Shown here: piece by piece, positions 6,938 through 15,104 of the stretch
Position numbering within the stretch: position 1 is the first letter of the stretch
Layout: each line of letters starts with the position of its first letter
Source of the DNA: Microcaldota archaeon
Lineage (GTDB): Archaea; Micrarchaeota; Micrarchaeia; Micrarchaeales; CABMGC01
Assembly: GCA_027449585.1 (NCBI GenBank)
Contig: DAIDLJ010000006.1
Coordinates: 1 to 37,616 of the forward strand
DNA length: 37,616 nucleotides
Direction of reading: 5' to 3'
Made by a program: the position numbers and the translations under genes
The notes under the pieces: generated by a model
The model's input: the letters and a program-made list of their open reading frames with translations, nothing else
The model's database searches: none
What the model was told of the DNA's origin: nothing

Positions 6938-7267
6938 ATGGTTAGCATAGATTCCTTTTTCTCCATCGACATACGAGTCGGTCGCATAGTCTCTGTTGAT
7001 GACCATGAAAAGGCGAGAAAGCCCATGTATAAGCTTATGGTGGACCTTGGCCCGGAGATAGGCATCAGAAAGATTATTGCTGGGATAAGGGATAAATACA
7101 CAAAAGAGGAGCTAATCAATAAAAAGATAGTGTGCATAGTTAATCTTGATCCGAAGGTAATAGCTGGGGAGGAATCGCAGGGTATGGTGCTCGCTGCTGG
7201 AGAGACAGATAGGGTGGCGCTACTCGTCCCGGACAAGGATATGCCGGAAGGGTCTAAGATTCATTGA
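6938..7267 (+). CDS. tRNA-binding (EMAP/MetRS C-terminal type) OB-fold protein
   Basis: 109-residue stand-alone tRNA-binding domain like bacterial CsaA and the C-terminal domain of MetRS. It shows the family opening DIRVGRIVSVDDHEKARK, the central VNLDPKVIAGEESQGMVLAA and a LLVPDKDMPEGSKI end. Such domains bind the outer corner of tRNA and may act as a trans-acting MetRS subunit. The window cannot show whether the MetRS gene here lacks its own domain. It is followed after 7 nt by the kinase gene, so the two probably form an operon. Confidence 0.9.
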   Translation: MVSIDSFFSIDIRVGRIVSVDDHEKARKPMYKLMVDLGPEIGIRKIIAGIRDKYTKEELINKKIVCIVNLDPKVIAGEESQGMVLAAGETDRVALLVPDKDMPEGSKIH

Positions 7268-7274
7268 TGGTTTT

Positions 7275-7862
7275 GTGGCAAGGAGAATTGTTGTGACTGT
7301 TGTGGGGCTGCCGGGGTCCGGGAAGAGCCTTGCCGCAGATATGCTCAAGAAGAGGGGATTTGAGGTAATCGAACTTGGGGACATATGGCGCGAGCTTCTT
7401 AAGAAGAACCATATATCAAGGTTTGACCCAAAAGGTACGCGCGAGTTCACACGGAAGATAAGGCAGCAATATGGAAAGGATGTTTACGCCAGATACGCAT
7501 TCAAGAAGGTTCAAAAGAAGAGGCATCTTGTGGCAATAATGGGAATAAGGAGCACCTATGAAATGGACTACCTTAAGATGCATCTTGATAATATATACAC
7601 TATAGCGCTTCTTGCGCCTATGGGGATGCGGTTTGAGCGGTTAAAGACACGCGGCAAACCCGAGGACCCAAAGACACTAAAGGATTTCAGGTGGCTCAAT
7701 ACGAGAGAGAGGCGAGGGTTCATGAAGGCCCCTTCGGAGGAGAAGCATGGAGTAATGCACATTATAAGATCAGCTGATTATGTTATAGCAAACACTTCTA
7801 CGGTCAGGAAGCTGGAAGAGAATCTTGCAGGAGTGTTGAAAAAGATAAAAGCTACCAAATAA
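7275..7862 (+). CDS. UPF0200 family nucleotide-kinase-like protein
   Basis: 195-residue P-loop protein with Walker A GLPGSGKS at 11-18, like archaeal UPF0200 proteins annotated as adenylate or dephospho-CoA kinase-like. The ELGDIWRE after the P-loop and the RGKPEDPKTLKDF-RERRGF segment with its basic residues fit that family's substrate and lid region. The start is GTG at 7275. The natural substrate is not established; a nucleoside monophosphate or dephospho-CoA would be guesses. Confidence 0.85.
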   Translation: MARRIVVTVVGLPGSGKSLAADMLKKRGFEVIELGDIWRELLKKNHISRFDPKGTREFTRKIRQQYGKDVYARYAFKKVQKKRHLVAIMGIRSTYEMDYLKMHLDNIYTIALLAPMGMRFERLKTRGKPEDPKTLKDFRWLNTRERRGFMKAPSEEKHGVMHIIRSADYVIANTSTVRKLEENLAGVLKKIKATK

Positions 7863-7910
7863 TTCTTAGAGACATAGATATAGCTAAGGGTTCAAAATCC
7901 TGAATTAAGT

Positions 7911-8243
7911 TTAAACCTTAACCTGCACTGCAACATTGTGATAGTGCCTGTTCTCCACGTCGGTTATCCTGCTGCGTATTACCTTCATTCCGAACTCTGT
8001 GAGGCCTAGCGGTTTTGGTTCTTCGCCCTTCTCTGTGAAGTCTACTATTCCCTCCTTCTTTAGCTTCTTTAGAGTGTACCAGACGCCGCTCTGCGAAACT
8101 TCGTACTTGCTTGCAATGTGATCCACGAAGTCGGTTGCTGTTGGAATCAGATTAAGCCCGATCTCGTAGAGGAGCATCAGCTCCTTGTCAGTGACCCGCA
8201 GCTGATCAAAGTTTCCAACATTAGTAATAGTTTGTAGAGGCAT
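7911..8243 (-). CDS. Winged-helix DNA-binding regulator
   Basis: 110-residue single-domain winged-helix protein. Residues 17-90 carry the helix-turn-helix with the recognition helix around YEVSQSGVWYTLKKLKKEGIV, followed by a wing and a C-terminal beta tail. It resembles PadR/MarR-type archaeal regulators but has no clear subfamily. Its start codon lies inside one arm of a perfect 10-bp inverted repeat, with a second palindrome just upstream, so it is probably autoregulated. It is divergent from the prepilin peptidase gene, which it might also control. Confidence 0.85.
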   Translation of the reverse strand: MPLQTITNVGNFDQLRVTDKELMLLYEIGLNLIPTATDFVDHIASKYEVSQSGVWYTLKKLKKEGIVDFTEKGEEPKPLGLTEFGMKVIRSRITDVENRHYHNVAVQVKV

Positions 8244-8298
8244 AAGAGCACCAAAAGGGATTTTTCGTTGCTCTTATGCAACAAATATATAGTTGCAT
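8241..8298. promoter_or_regulatory. Nested palindromes, candidate autoregulatory operator
   Basis: Two perfect inverted repeats share one segment. CATAAGAGCA (8241-8250) pairs with TGCTCTTATG (8269-8278) across 18 bp, and ATGCAAC (8276-8282) pairs with GTTGCAT (8292-8298) across the AT-rich AAATATATA. The first arm contains the start codon of the winged-helix gene. The AT-rich spacer of the second could be its TATA box. Either a DNA operator or an mRNA hairpin hiding the start is possible. Confidence 0.6.
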
Positions 8299-8436
8299 AT
8301 TGCTATTGACTTCATATTGACGTTTATCAGATTAAGCATGGCTACTGGTGAAAATGAGATCCCATGCGCTGCGACGTCGAAGTCTTTTTGCATTGCCAAC
8401 ACTTTCTTACTCCCATTACTACATGGCACATCATGA

Positions 8437-8445
8437 TTTTTAAAT
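8437..8445 (+). promoter_or_regulatory. TATA box of the prepilin peptidase gene
   Basis: TTTTTAAAT centred 29 nt before the ATG at 8470, which predicts a leaderless or nearly leaderless transcript. Confidence 0.55.
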
Positions 8446-8469
8446 CTTTCCTATAAGAATACTTGTTGT

Positions 8470-9333
8470 ATGATAGACTACTCGCAGATAGACTTGGCAG
8501 TTCTTTTGCTCATATCATTCATCTACGCCGTGTATGATGTGTTCAATAGGAGGAATGTGCCGAATTCATTCGTCTACTTCACGATACTTATTGGAATAGT
8601 AATGGCACTACTTTCTAATTCAGGAATGACGCTGGTGACTGCGTTTGTCGTGGCCATCGTGGTCGGGGCAGTAGGATATACAATTTACAAGGCAGGATTG
8701 CTTGGGGCTGGAGATGTGCTTGAGTTCGTGTTTATTGCGCTCGCCATGCCGGTGTGGCAAAATACATTCTTCGAAAACACGTACCAATGGAACATACCTT
8801 TTGTACTATCCGTAATAATAGCTGCTGGATATGCTTCGCTGATATTCATACCAATATATTATCTTCTTGTGAAGAAGCCGCCTAGAAAGGCGCCGAAACC
8901 TAACGGGAAGCGCATGGCTATAGGAACTGTGTTCTTCATAGTGTATATGATATTCATCTTGGCCATGAGATACCTGTATGACATAAATGTGGTGGGCAGC
9001 GTTCTGATATTCCTGCTTGCATTCTTTGCAGGAATAACCATGATTTATGACCAAAGAATATATCTGGGAATGGTGGAATTTATTTACCCTAGCAAGCTTG
9101 AAGAGGGAGACATGATTGCAACAAACCTAATGAGCAAGAAGGACCTTGCCATATTCCAGAAGAAGGCAGACTTCGGAAGGCTTGCTTCTGACAGACTAAT
9201 AGCCCATATAAAAAATGTAAGGGTAAAGCTGCCGGTATACAGGGACTCGGTGCCCTTCTCCCTTTTCATATTCATAGGCGTGCTGATATCGCTTGCTTAT
9301 GGAAACATAATACTGCTGATGATAGGTATCTGA
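8470..9333 (+). CDS. Prepilin/preflagellin peptidase, A24 family
   Basis: 287-residue polytopic membrane protease. Both catalytic aspartates of the family are in place: D23 in VYDVFNRRNVPN and D82 in the GAGD motif. The N-terminal 180 residues hold about six hydrophobic helices. A cytoplasmic region with EEGDMIATNLMSKKDL follows, then a last helix at the C-terminus, as in archaeal FlaK/EppA-like enzymes. It would cleave class III signal peptides such as that of the pilin-like protein at 939-2690. No other pilus assembly gene (ATPase or TadC-like) is in the window. Confidence 0.9.
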   Translation: MIDYSQIDLAVLLLISFIYAVYDVFNRRNVPNSFVYFTILIGIVMALLSNSGMTLVTAFVVAIVVGAVGYTIYKAGLLGAGDVLEFVFIALAMPVWQNTFFENTYQWNIPFVLSVIIAAGYASLIFIPIYYLLVKKPPRKAPKPNGKRMAIGTVFFIVYMIFILAMRYLYDINVVGSVLIFLLAFFAGITMIYDQRIYLGMVEFIYPSKLEEGDMIATNLMSKKDLAIFQKKADFGRLASDRLIAHIKNVRVKLPVYRDSVPFSLFIFIGVLISLAYGNIILLMIGI

Positions 9334-9335
9334 GC

Positions 9336-10946
9336 CTAGACCTCGACGTCGCTCCTTTTTGGTATTGACGATGTAGCGCCAGACTTCTGAACTGCAAGTG
9401 CAGATGCCCTATTGGCAAAGTCCATGGCATGGTATAGATCCATGTTCTCCGATAATCCGGCGGCCAGGACCCCAACAAAAGTGTCCCCCGCGGCCTGCGT
9501 GTCGATGGCATTTACTTTTATTCCATTAATCCTTACAAGCTCGCTGCCGGAGATAGCTGCCGATCCCTTGCTGCCCAGGGTAACTATGATGGTTTGATTG
9601 GGTCTTGCCCTTATCTTCCTGGCATATTCCATTGCTGATTTATGGCCTGTGGGGGGTCTGGCAATGCCAGCCAGATGCGCGGCTTCAGCCTCGTTTACTA
9701 TCACATAGTCAGCATTTAGAAGCGTCTTTCTACTGCACTGGGATATTGGCGCTGCATTAAGTATGGTTATTGCTTTTTTCGATGCGGCTCTTGACAGAAA
9801 ATGACGGGCAATATCTTCTGACGGGGATAGCTGGCTTATTGCTATGTCATTACGCCGGAAATTTATCTTGTTTATGTCGCTTTTTGTCAGCATGGACTCG
9901 CTTCCGGGAATTGAGATTATAGTGTTTCCGGACTTCTTGTCTATGAATACGATAGACAATCCAGATGGCCCCTTTACTGATTTTATGTATTTCGTGTTTA
10001 TTTTCTCCTTTCTTATGAAATCGATGAGCTCCATGCCGAAATTATCAGCGCCAAGACAGGTCACCAGGTATACGGATCCGCCAAGCCTCTTTGCGGCAAC
10101 CGCCTGGTTGAGGCCCTTTCCACCGGGCGACTTCCTTGCTTGGGAAGCTTTTACCTGCTCAAGAGGCCTTGGGAATCGCTCGCATGGGATTGTAAGAGTA
10201 GTATTTGGGCGGCCTAGGACAAAGATTCTGGGCTTTGATCCGGAATCAATCTGATCTATTATGCGCATTACTGCATTGGTGTTTGAGAGGTTCTCTAGCA
10301 TGTAGTCCGGATTCTCCTTCCTTAGAATCTCATACGAATGATGCCCGGTTGCAAGCGCTAACATCTTCACTCCGGCGGCTCTTGCCTCCCTAACATCTAT
10401 TGCAGTATCTCCAAAATAGAGTGTTTTTTGGGGTGTGAACTTGCGACCGGAGATCAGGTTTGCGTGTTTTATGGCTTTGATTATCATGCCTTTCTTGCGG
10501 TTTGATCCGTCTGCATAAATGCCGAAATCGAAGATGCCATCCAGGCCCATTTTTGCCATCTTCATGTCCGCTATCGGCTCGATGTTGCCGGTCACTATGC
10601 CAAGCATGTATCCTTGTGCCTTAAGCTGCGATAGCAGCGGCTTTACGCCGCCCAGAATGGTGGTGCGGTATTCTGAAAGGTGATTCCTGAAGTGTTCTGT
10701 GGTATAATGATAGAGGGTGCCTAGTCTTTTGAGGGCTTCTTGGCGGTTAACCCCTGCCTTCTGTGATAGCAAAAGTAGAAGCTCGGTGTTTACTATGTGG
10801 CCGTAATCTGGAACCGCAGATGCTGGAAGGTTGGTGCCGAAGGTCTTGTTTACCGCGTATGTGAAGCGTTTGTAGGTTATTCGGCTCTTGCCGACTAGCC
10901 TTATTAGGGTTCCGTCGATGTCGAATAGGAGAAGCGTTTCTCGCAT
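9336..10946 (-). CDS. Fused HAD-superfamily phosphatase and PfkB/ribokinase
   Basis: 536 residues combining two enzymes. Residues 1-232 are a HAD hydrolase: DIDGTL (D9, D11), the TGN of motif II (119-121), Lys at 151-152, and GDTAID (D180, D184), closest in style to phosphoglycolate phosphatases. Residues 238-536 are a PfkB-family sugar kinase like ribokinase: SPGGKGLNQAVAAKRLGG (273-290), NEAEAAHL (418-425) and DTQAAGDTF with catalytic D488. The frame is open throughout, with no internal ribosome site evident. One domain adds and the other removes phosphate, possibly in pentose or nucleoside salvage. A TATA-like TTTAAATAA lies about 30 nt before the ATG. Confidence 0.92.
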   Translation of the reverse strand: MRETLLLFDIDGTLIRLVGKSRITYKRFTYAVNKTFGTNLPASAVPDYGHIVNTELLLLLSQKAGVNRQEALKRLGTLYHYTTEHFRNHLSEYRTTILGGVKPLLSQLKAQGYMLGIVTGNIEPIADMKMAKMGLDGIFDFGIYADGSNRKKGMIIKAIKHANLISGRKFTPQKTLYFGDTAIDVREARAAGVKMLALATGHHSYEILRKENPDYMLENLSNTNAVMRIIDQIDSGSKPRIFVLGRPNTTLTIPCERFPRPLEQVKASQARKSPGGKGLNQAVAAKRLGGSVYLVTCLGADNFGMELIDFIRKEKINTKYIKSVKGPSGLSIVFIDKKSGNTIISIPGSESMLTKSDINKINFRRNDIAISQLSPSEDIARHFLSRAASKKAITILNAAPISQCSRKTLLNADYVIVNEAEAAHLAGIARPPTGHKSAMEYARKIRARPNQTIIVTLGSKGSAAISGSELVRINGIKVNAIDTQAAGDTFVGVLAAGLSENMDLYHAMDFANRASALAVQKSGATSSIPKRSDVEV

Positions 10947-10987
10947 ATTCTATCAATAGATATCCACATTCTTTCTTTAAATAATAA

Positions 10988-12523
10988 CTACTTTGGGGGC
11001 TGCTTGCTCTTGCTGGGTTCTTTTGTCCTCATCTCTGGGATGGTATACTTATTCCAGAATAGCTTGTATAGACCTAGCTTGTCTGGAAGATCCCTAAGGA
11101 AAGGTATGAATGGGAACAGCAGCAGCACGAGGAACGAGACAAGAGCTATTGACCCGTTCTCTAAATCGCTCCACCAAGGGATGTTGCTTGTGACTATCTG
11201 TAGCAGGTTGTAAGGTATAAGCCAGTATTGCAAGTACCATGGGAAGGGACCTACGCTTAACATTCCCCATTGCGGCACGCTCAGTCCATATTCGGCTCCG
11301 GCATTCCAGAGTATTCCGGTGTCGTAAAGGAATCGTATCACGTATGTGGTGTTGCTTTCAGATGTGGCTTCTGCTTGGAGTATTGGCTGGTAGGCTCCGA
11401 CCTGCGCCATATAAGTAAGGCGTGAGACCATCGCTATTAATGGGTTGCTCGAATTTATGCCTGCGCTTATGCTTCCATTAGAATTGAAGTAGGAGTATGC
11501 TTCTGACATCGCGGCGTTCTGGGCATGCGAGCTCTCGGATAGGAACATGGCCTCGTAATTATTCGAGTGCGTGATATTCAGGTACGTGGAATAGGGCATG
11601 GTTACATAGACCTGCCGCGTGTTGAATGTGTATGGATTTATGGTGTCAAGATATGTGGCTGTTGGGGATGACATATTGAATTCGCCTAGAAATGCTAGCG
11701 CTACGGCTGATGGATTAGATTTTGCGGCTGCGCTTATGGTAAGTGGGGGCAGGTATGGCGCAGTGAATAGGGCTGCGAACACCAGTACTAGCGCAAGGAG
11801 ATAGAGCATCCGGCGATACATCATTTTGTGGTCGATTTCTATCATTGTGTAGGGTATGTCCTTTCGGTATGGGGTGAGTAGCCCGTTCTTTCTGACTATG
11901 CTGTAATGCATCATTATCAGAAATATTAGGATTATGGGTATTGCGGCGACGTGCCATCCGTAAACTGCTCCGGCATTCATGGGATTTATCCAGTACCCAA
12001 GGCCCATCCCGTTCCACAGGTCGGAGCCGGCCTGCTCGTTTACCTGGGCAAGAAGGCTTCCTCCGATTCCGACGCCGAAGGCAAATTGCAAAAGAACGAG
12101 AAAAAGCATCAGGCAGCCTATTACCCACATGAGCTTCCTGCTCTTGAAGGCCGATGTTGCAAAATTTACAAGGAGGTGGATGAAAAGCAGTGTCACGAAC
12201 GCCTCGGCAGCCCATAGGTGAACGCTTCTTATGAACGCCCCTGGAAGAGTAAAGTTCCACCAGTAAGGGCCAAATATGACCATTATTATTCCCGTGGCTA
12301 TCAGTATGCCGAGGAGCTCTAGAAGGTATACCCCTAGAGTAAAGAAGAAGTTGTTGGCGTACGACGGTCCCATTCTTATTGTGAGGTCTTTGAAAGTGTC
12401 CAGAATGTTGTCCGGATTAGCTAGATCTTCTTTGCCGTTATTGGTCTGTGGCATAAAAGGATATCTAATAAAAGAAATAAAATGCTTCTGATAATCCGCT
12501 AGCTTCAAATACGTCATTTGCAT
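10988..12523 (-). CDS. Cytochrome b (bc1/b6f type), membrane quinol oxidase subunit
   Basis: 511-residue diheme cytochrome b. Four heme ligands are visible: H102 and H116 (RSVHLWAAEAFVTLLFIHLL) and H191 and H206 (YGWHVAAIPIILIFLIMMHY). The spacings of 14 and 15 are as in cytochrome b6-like proteins. A long extracytoplasmic insert (about 280-420), rich in Asn and Ser, precedes FPWYLQYWLIPY and the last helices. The enzyme would pass electrons from quinol to a high-potential acceptor. No Rieske, cytochrome c or oxidase gene is adjacent. The TTG at 12523 or ATG at 12517 is the start. It shares an upstream AT-rich box with the divergent gene. Confidence 0.9.
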   Translation of the reverse strand: MQMTYLKLADYQKHFISFIRYPFMPQTNNGKEDLANPDNILDTFKDLTIRMGPSYANNFFFTLGVYLLELLGILIATGIIMVIFGPYWWNFTLPGAFIRSVHLWAAEAFVTLLFIHLLVNFATSAFKSRKLMWVIGCLMLFLVLLQFAFGVGIGGSLLAQVNEQAGSDLWNGMGLGYWINPMNAGAVYGWHVAAIPIILIFLIMMHYSIVRKNGLLTPYRKDIPYTMIEIDHKMMYRRMLYLLALVLVFAALFTAPYLPPLTISAAAKSNPSAVALAFLGEFNMSSPTATYLDTINPYTFNTRQVYVTMPYSTYLNITHSNNYEAMFLSESSHAQNAAMSEAYSYFNSNGSISAGINSSNPLIAMVSRLTYMAQVGAYQPILQAEATSESNTTYVIRFLYDTGILWNAGAEYGLSVPQWGMLSVGPFPWYLQYWLIPYNLLQIVTSNIPWWSDLENGSIALVSFLVLLLFPFIPFLRDLPDKLGLYKLFWNKYTIPEMRTKEPSKSKQPPK

Positions 12524-12561
12524 TGGAACTGGCCGATGAGCATTCCATGTTTTTCATCATC

Positions 12562-12570
12562 ATTAAATAT
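12562..12570 (+). promoter_or_regulatory. TATA box between cytochrome b and the divergent membrane protein
   Basis: ATTAAATAT centred about 31 nt before the ATG at 12597. The reverse reading (ATATTTAAT) is about 43 nt before the cytochrome b start, so it may serve both genes. Confidence 0.45.
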
Positions 12571-12596
12571 CTTTTGTGAATACTGCATATGGTTAT

Positions 12597-13355
12597 ATGG
12601 CTAAGGCAAATTCAGATGTTGGGAGGAAGGGGAAGATTTCGGCTAGATGGATAATATTGGCACTGCTCGCACTAGTAGTCCTTGCAGGCGCATACCTGTT
12701 CTTCACATACGGGTCGCTGCCCGCGGCGGTTATTACGGCAAAGAACCTCAATTCTACTACGCTTGTGTCCATAATGGCGCAGAAGGTCAATTCCACTGCG
12801 CTCGTCAACCTTTCATATTCCGGATCCATATTGGTAAATAATACCGATCCGCTGGTCAGCTTCTTCTACAACAAGAATGGCAGTCAGTCGTGGTCTGAAC
12901 TTAGATTGACGGAGATGCCAAATGTCGGAGATATTGAAGCAAAAACATATCTGAACCAGACTTCTGGAAAAGGAGTTGGGTGTGTGGTGTATAACTTTAC
13001 AGGCCCAAATGCCACGCAAAAGTGCGAGAACTCGGCTTATCCATACTCGGTTTACACGAATATACTTGGTTACCTATTTGACTTATCAAGCATTGGCAAT
13101 GTAAGCACAGTGTCTTATGGGTTGCAGTCTGTTAGCGGACAGCCTTGTTATTCCGTATCTGGATCTGGGACCGTTATGGTTAACGAAGGATTATTTAACA
13201 AGACAGGATATGCCCCGGCGAGATTTACTTTCAATACGTGCCTTTCAGCCAAATACAATGTGCCGCTCAATGTGGAGGTGCATGCCGTGCTGAATAATGG
13301 GGATTCTATCAGCTTTGACGTGCAGAATTATGGAATGATATGGTCCGGCAGCTAA
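12597..13355 (+). CDS. Membrane-anchored extracellular protein
   Basis: 252-residue hypothetical protein. It has a short basic head, one hydrophobic segment (WIILALLALVVLAGAYLFFTY) and an external domain rich in Asn, Ser and Thr with several N-glycosylation sequons and four cysteines (two pairs, CVVYNFTGPNATQKC and CYSV...C) that could form disulfides. The ATG at 12597 is chosen over the in-frame GTG at 12576 because the TATA box predicts transcription starting near 12592. It is divergent from cytochrome b. No family is recognised; an extracytoplasmic partner of the cytochrome is only speculation. Confidence 0.7.
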   Translation: MAKANSDVGRKGKISARWIILALLALVVLAGAYLFFTYGSLPAAVITAKNLNSTTLVSIMAQKVNSTALVNLSYSGSILVNNTDPLVSFFYNKNGSQSWSELRLTEMPNVGDIEAKTYLNQTSGKGVGCVVYNFTGPNATQKCENSAYPYSVYTNILGYLFDLSSIGNVSTVSYGLQSVSGQPCYSVSGSGTVMVNEGLFNKTGYAPARFTFNTCLSAKYNVPLNVEVHAVLNNGDSISFDVQNYGMIWSGS

Positions 13356-13369
13356 AAATGTAGTTGCAT

Positions 13370-14365
13370 TTAGGACTCGTCTAGGCGACTTTCGAGCCTT
13401 GATAGCGCTTTATGCACAAGCAGATGGTCATGCATCCTTGAATCTGAGCGTAGGGATATCCTATCTGTGGTGTTTGGCACTATTCCTTCAGCCATCTGCC
13501 AGCGCTTGTATCGGGTAAATGTAGCTTTTGCCATGGCATAGAGTTTTTGGGCAAGATCTTTGCCTCCGGATTCCAATGCTTGCTCGGACGCAGATGCGAG
13601 ATCAAAGGCAACGGTATTTAGTTCGTTTGCTGCAACGGACTTCTGCTTAAGCAGTGCCGCGAATATCTGATATTCGATGCCGTCCAGGTGCTCTTTTTTT
13701 ATCCCGGTGGCATGGGAAGTGAGCAAGTCATCCATTATGAAGTTTACTTCGGAAAAGTCTCGCGGCCTTAGTTTCTCAAGAGAGTTTAGCATTTGATTTG
13801 TATACCTTAGGTCTTCCCATAATGGGGAAAATTCGTTGTCATAACCGCCACCACTTATGTGCGTGCGATATAGGTTTTGTGAATGGTCGGCCAGTTCCCT
13901 CGCCCATTTTAAGGTGCCTGAATTTATGTTATGGCGGTCGATTATTGTAGTATCTACTATCTGCAAGTACATGGCGCTTGCCGAGAAGAGATAGCCTATG
14001 TTCTCGTGTGCCCTGGCCATGGTTAGGCTTTTTAAGATAAACTCTGATTTTAGTGACCTGGCGCTGCCTTGCGCGGAAAGTAGGGTTATTTCCGGATTTG
14101 TGTGCATGCTCTGGCTTAATTTTGAGAAGCTGTCCTGCGCCCAGGTTACTGCTTCATCTCTTGCCGCTTTCATCTCGTCTGGGCTCTTCTTCGTTGGAGC
14201 GCCGTTATCTTCCCATAGCACTCTGCTTGCGGTCTCTTCTGGGATTTTGGCGGCTTCCTTGAATGCTCCGATTACTTCTGTCTCGCTTACGCGTTTGGCA
14301 TCGACAAGATCTATCTTTGGTTGCGCTCTTCCTTTTGCATTCCTCTCTTTTGGCATGAAGACCAT
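13370..14365 (-). CDS. Hypothetical alpha-helical protein
   Basis: 331 residues, predominantly helical and hydrophilic, without membrane segments or cysteine motifs. The middle and C-terminal parts (EFILKSLTMARAHENIG, DLLTSHATGI, AQKLYAMAKATFTRYKRW) look like helical-bundle or TPR-like repeats, but I cannot assign a family. The start at ATG 14365 is supported by CTTTTAATAT centred about 25 nt upstream (leaderless). A longer frame to 14416 would begin upstream of that promoter. Convergent with the secreted-protein gene. Confidence 0.7.
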   Translation of the reverse strand: MVFMPKERNAKGRAQPKIDLVDAKRVSETEVIGAFKEAAKIPEETASRVLWEDNGAPTKKSPDEMKAARDEAVTWAQDSFSKLSQSMHTNPEITLLSAQGSARSLKSEFILKSLTMARAHENIGYLFSASAMYLQIVDTTIIDRHNINSGTLKWARELADHSQNLYRTHISGGGYDNEFSPLWEDLRYTNQMLNSLEKLRPRDFSEVNFIMDDLLTSHATGIKKEHLDGIEYQIFAALLKQKSVAANELNTVAFDLASASEQALESGGKDLAQKLYAMAKATFTRYKRWQMAEGIVPNTTDRISLRSDSRMHDHLLVHKALSRLESRLDES

Positions 14366-14461
14366 GAAAGGCTTCAATTTTATGATATTAAAAGGTTGCC
14401 TTGATGTTTTGGCCAAAAGTAAGCTTTAATAATCAGGCGTGGCTCAGTGTCTTTGATTTGC

Positions 14462-14722
14462 ATGACATTCAAAGGATACGCAAAGAAGGTTTGGAAGGAG
14501 ATGAACGCCGAGTGGAATATGCCGGCCAAGGATAAGCTTGCCGGATCTGCTGGATTTTCTACTGCAATGGGTATCTCTGTCGGACTGCTAGCTGAACTAT
14601 CAACGCTGGGAAATGGGCTAGTCCTTGGGGCTGAAGCTGCAGGCTTTTCGCTTGGAGGAAGCCTGGTATATCACGCGGTTGGAAAAGCGGTCACGGAGAT
14701 CAAGAAGCTTAAAAGAAATTAA
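14462..14722 (+). CDS. Small membrane-associated protein
   Basis: 86 residues from the ATG at 14462 (an upstream in-frame GTG at 14447 is an alternative). A charged N-terminus (FKGYAKKVWKEMNAEW) is followed by a Gly/Ala-rich hydrophobic hairpin (about 32-70) and a Lys-rich tail. Two short membrane helices are plausible. CTTTAATAA about 33 nt upstream is a candidate TATA box. Function unknown; it is the last host gene before the integrated element. Confidence 0.6.
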   Translation: MTFKGYAKKVWKEMNAEWNMPAKDKLAGSAGFSTAMGISVGLLAELSTLGNGLVLGAEAAGFSLGGSLVYHAVGKAVTEIKKLKRN

Positions 14723-14878
14723 AGCACAAGCTTTCCAGATATAAAAAGAGACTTGGTTGAAAGCTTGGGGTATTAGGCAGGGCGCTATTGCATTAAGCCC
14801 CATTTTTCACTAAATTTTCAACACGTAATTTCAGTTTTTGTTAATTTTAGATGGCGACTCACGTAATGGTTTTTGTTT
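14723..14878. other. Gene-free stretch left of the attachment repeat
   Basis: About 155 bases with no convincing frame. An AAGCTT-centred inverted repeat (CACAAGCTTTCCAG and TGAAAGCTTGGGG) follows the stop of the small membrane protein and might act in termination. Together with 14938-15104 this makes a 380-bp gap whose only clear content is the tRNA-Glu fragment and a TATA-like GCTATATAAGC at about 15034-15044. Confidence 0.4.
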
Positions 14879-14937
14879 GCTCCCACCGGGATTTGAACCC
14901 GAGTTGCAGGGTTGAAAGCCCCGCGTCCTTGGCCGAG
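14879..14937 (-). repeat. Left attachment repeat: truncated tRNA-Glu copy
   Basis: 59 bp matching the 3' part of the tRNA-Glu at 18424-18498, with two mismatches (A for G at 14902 and 14908). The 5' acceptor strand and part of the D-arm are missing, so it cannot make a tRNA. It marks the left end of the element. Confidence 0.9.
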
Positions 14938-15104
14938 TTTGTCGTCCTTTTCTAGCTTCATTCTAGCACCTCAAAAACACCAAAACAAACATAAACAATT
15001 CCAGCTTTCTGAACAGTAGCTTTTCCCAAGCAAGCTATATAAGCAAGCACGGTTCAGATTTCCGATGAAACTGAACCCACAAAATTAAGCTCTTCTCGAA
15101 TATC

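Noticed and set aside
11715-12260. Minus-strand 181-residue frame within cytochrome b
   Set aside because: It is in another frame of a clearly conserved diheme cytochrome and has no protein-like pattern.
14879-14937. A second tRNA-Glu gene
   Set aside because: It lacks the 5' acceptor strand and part of the D-arm; it is an attachment-site remnant.
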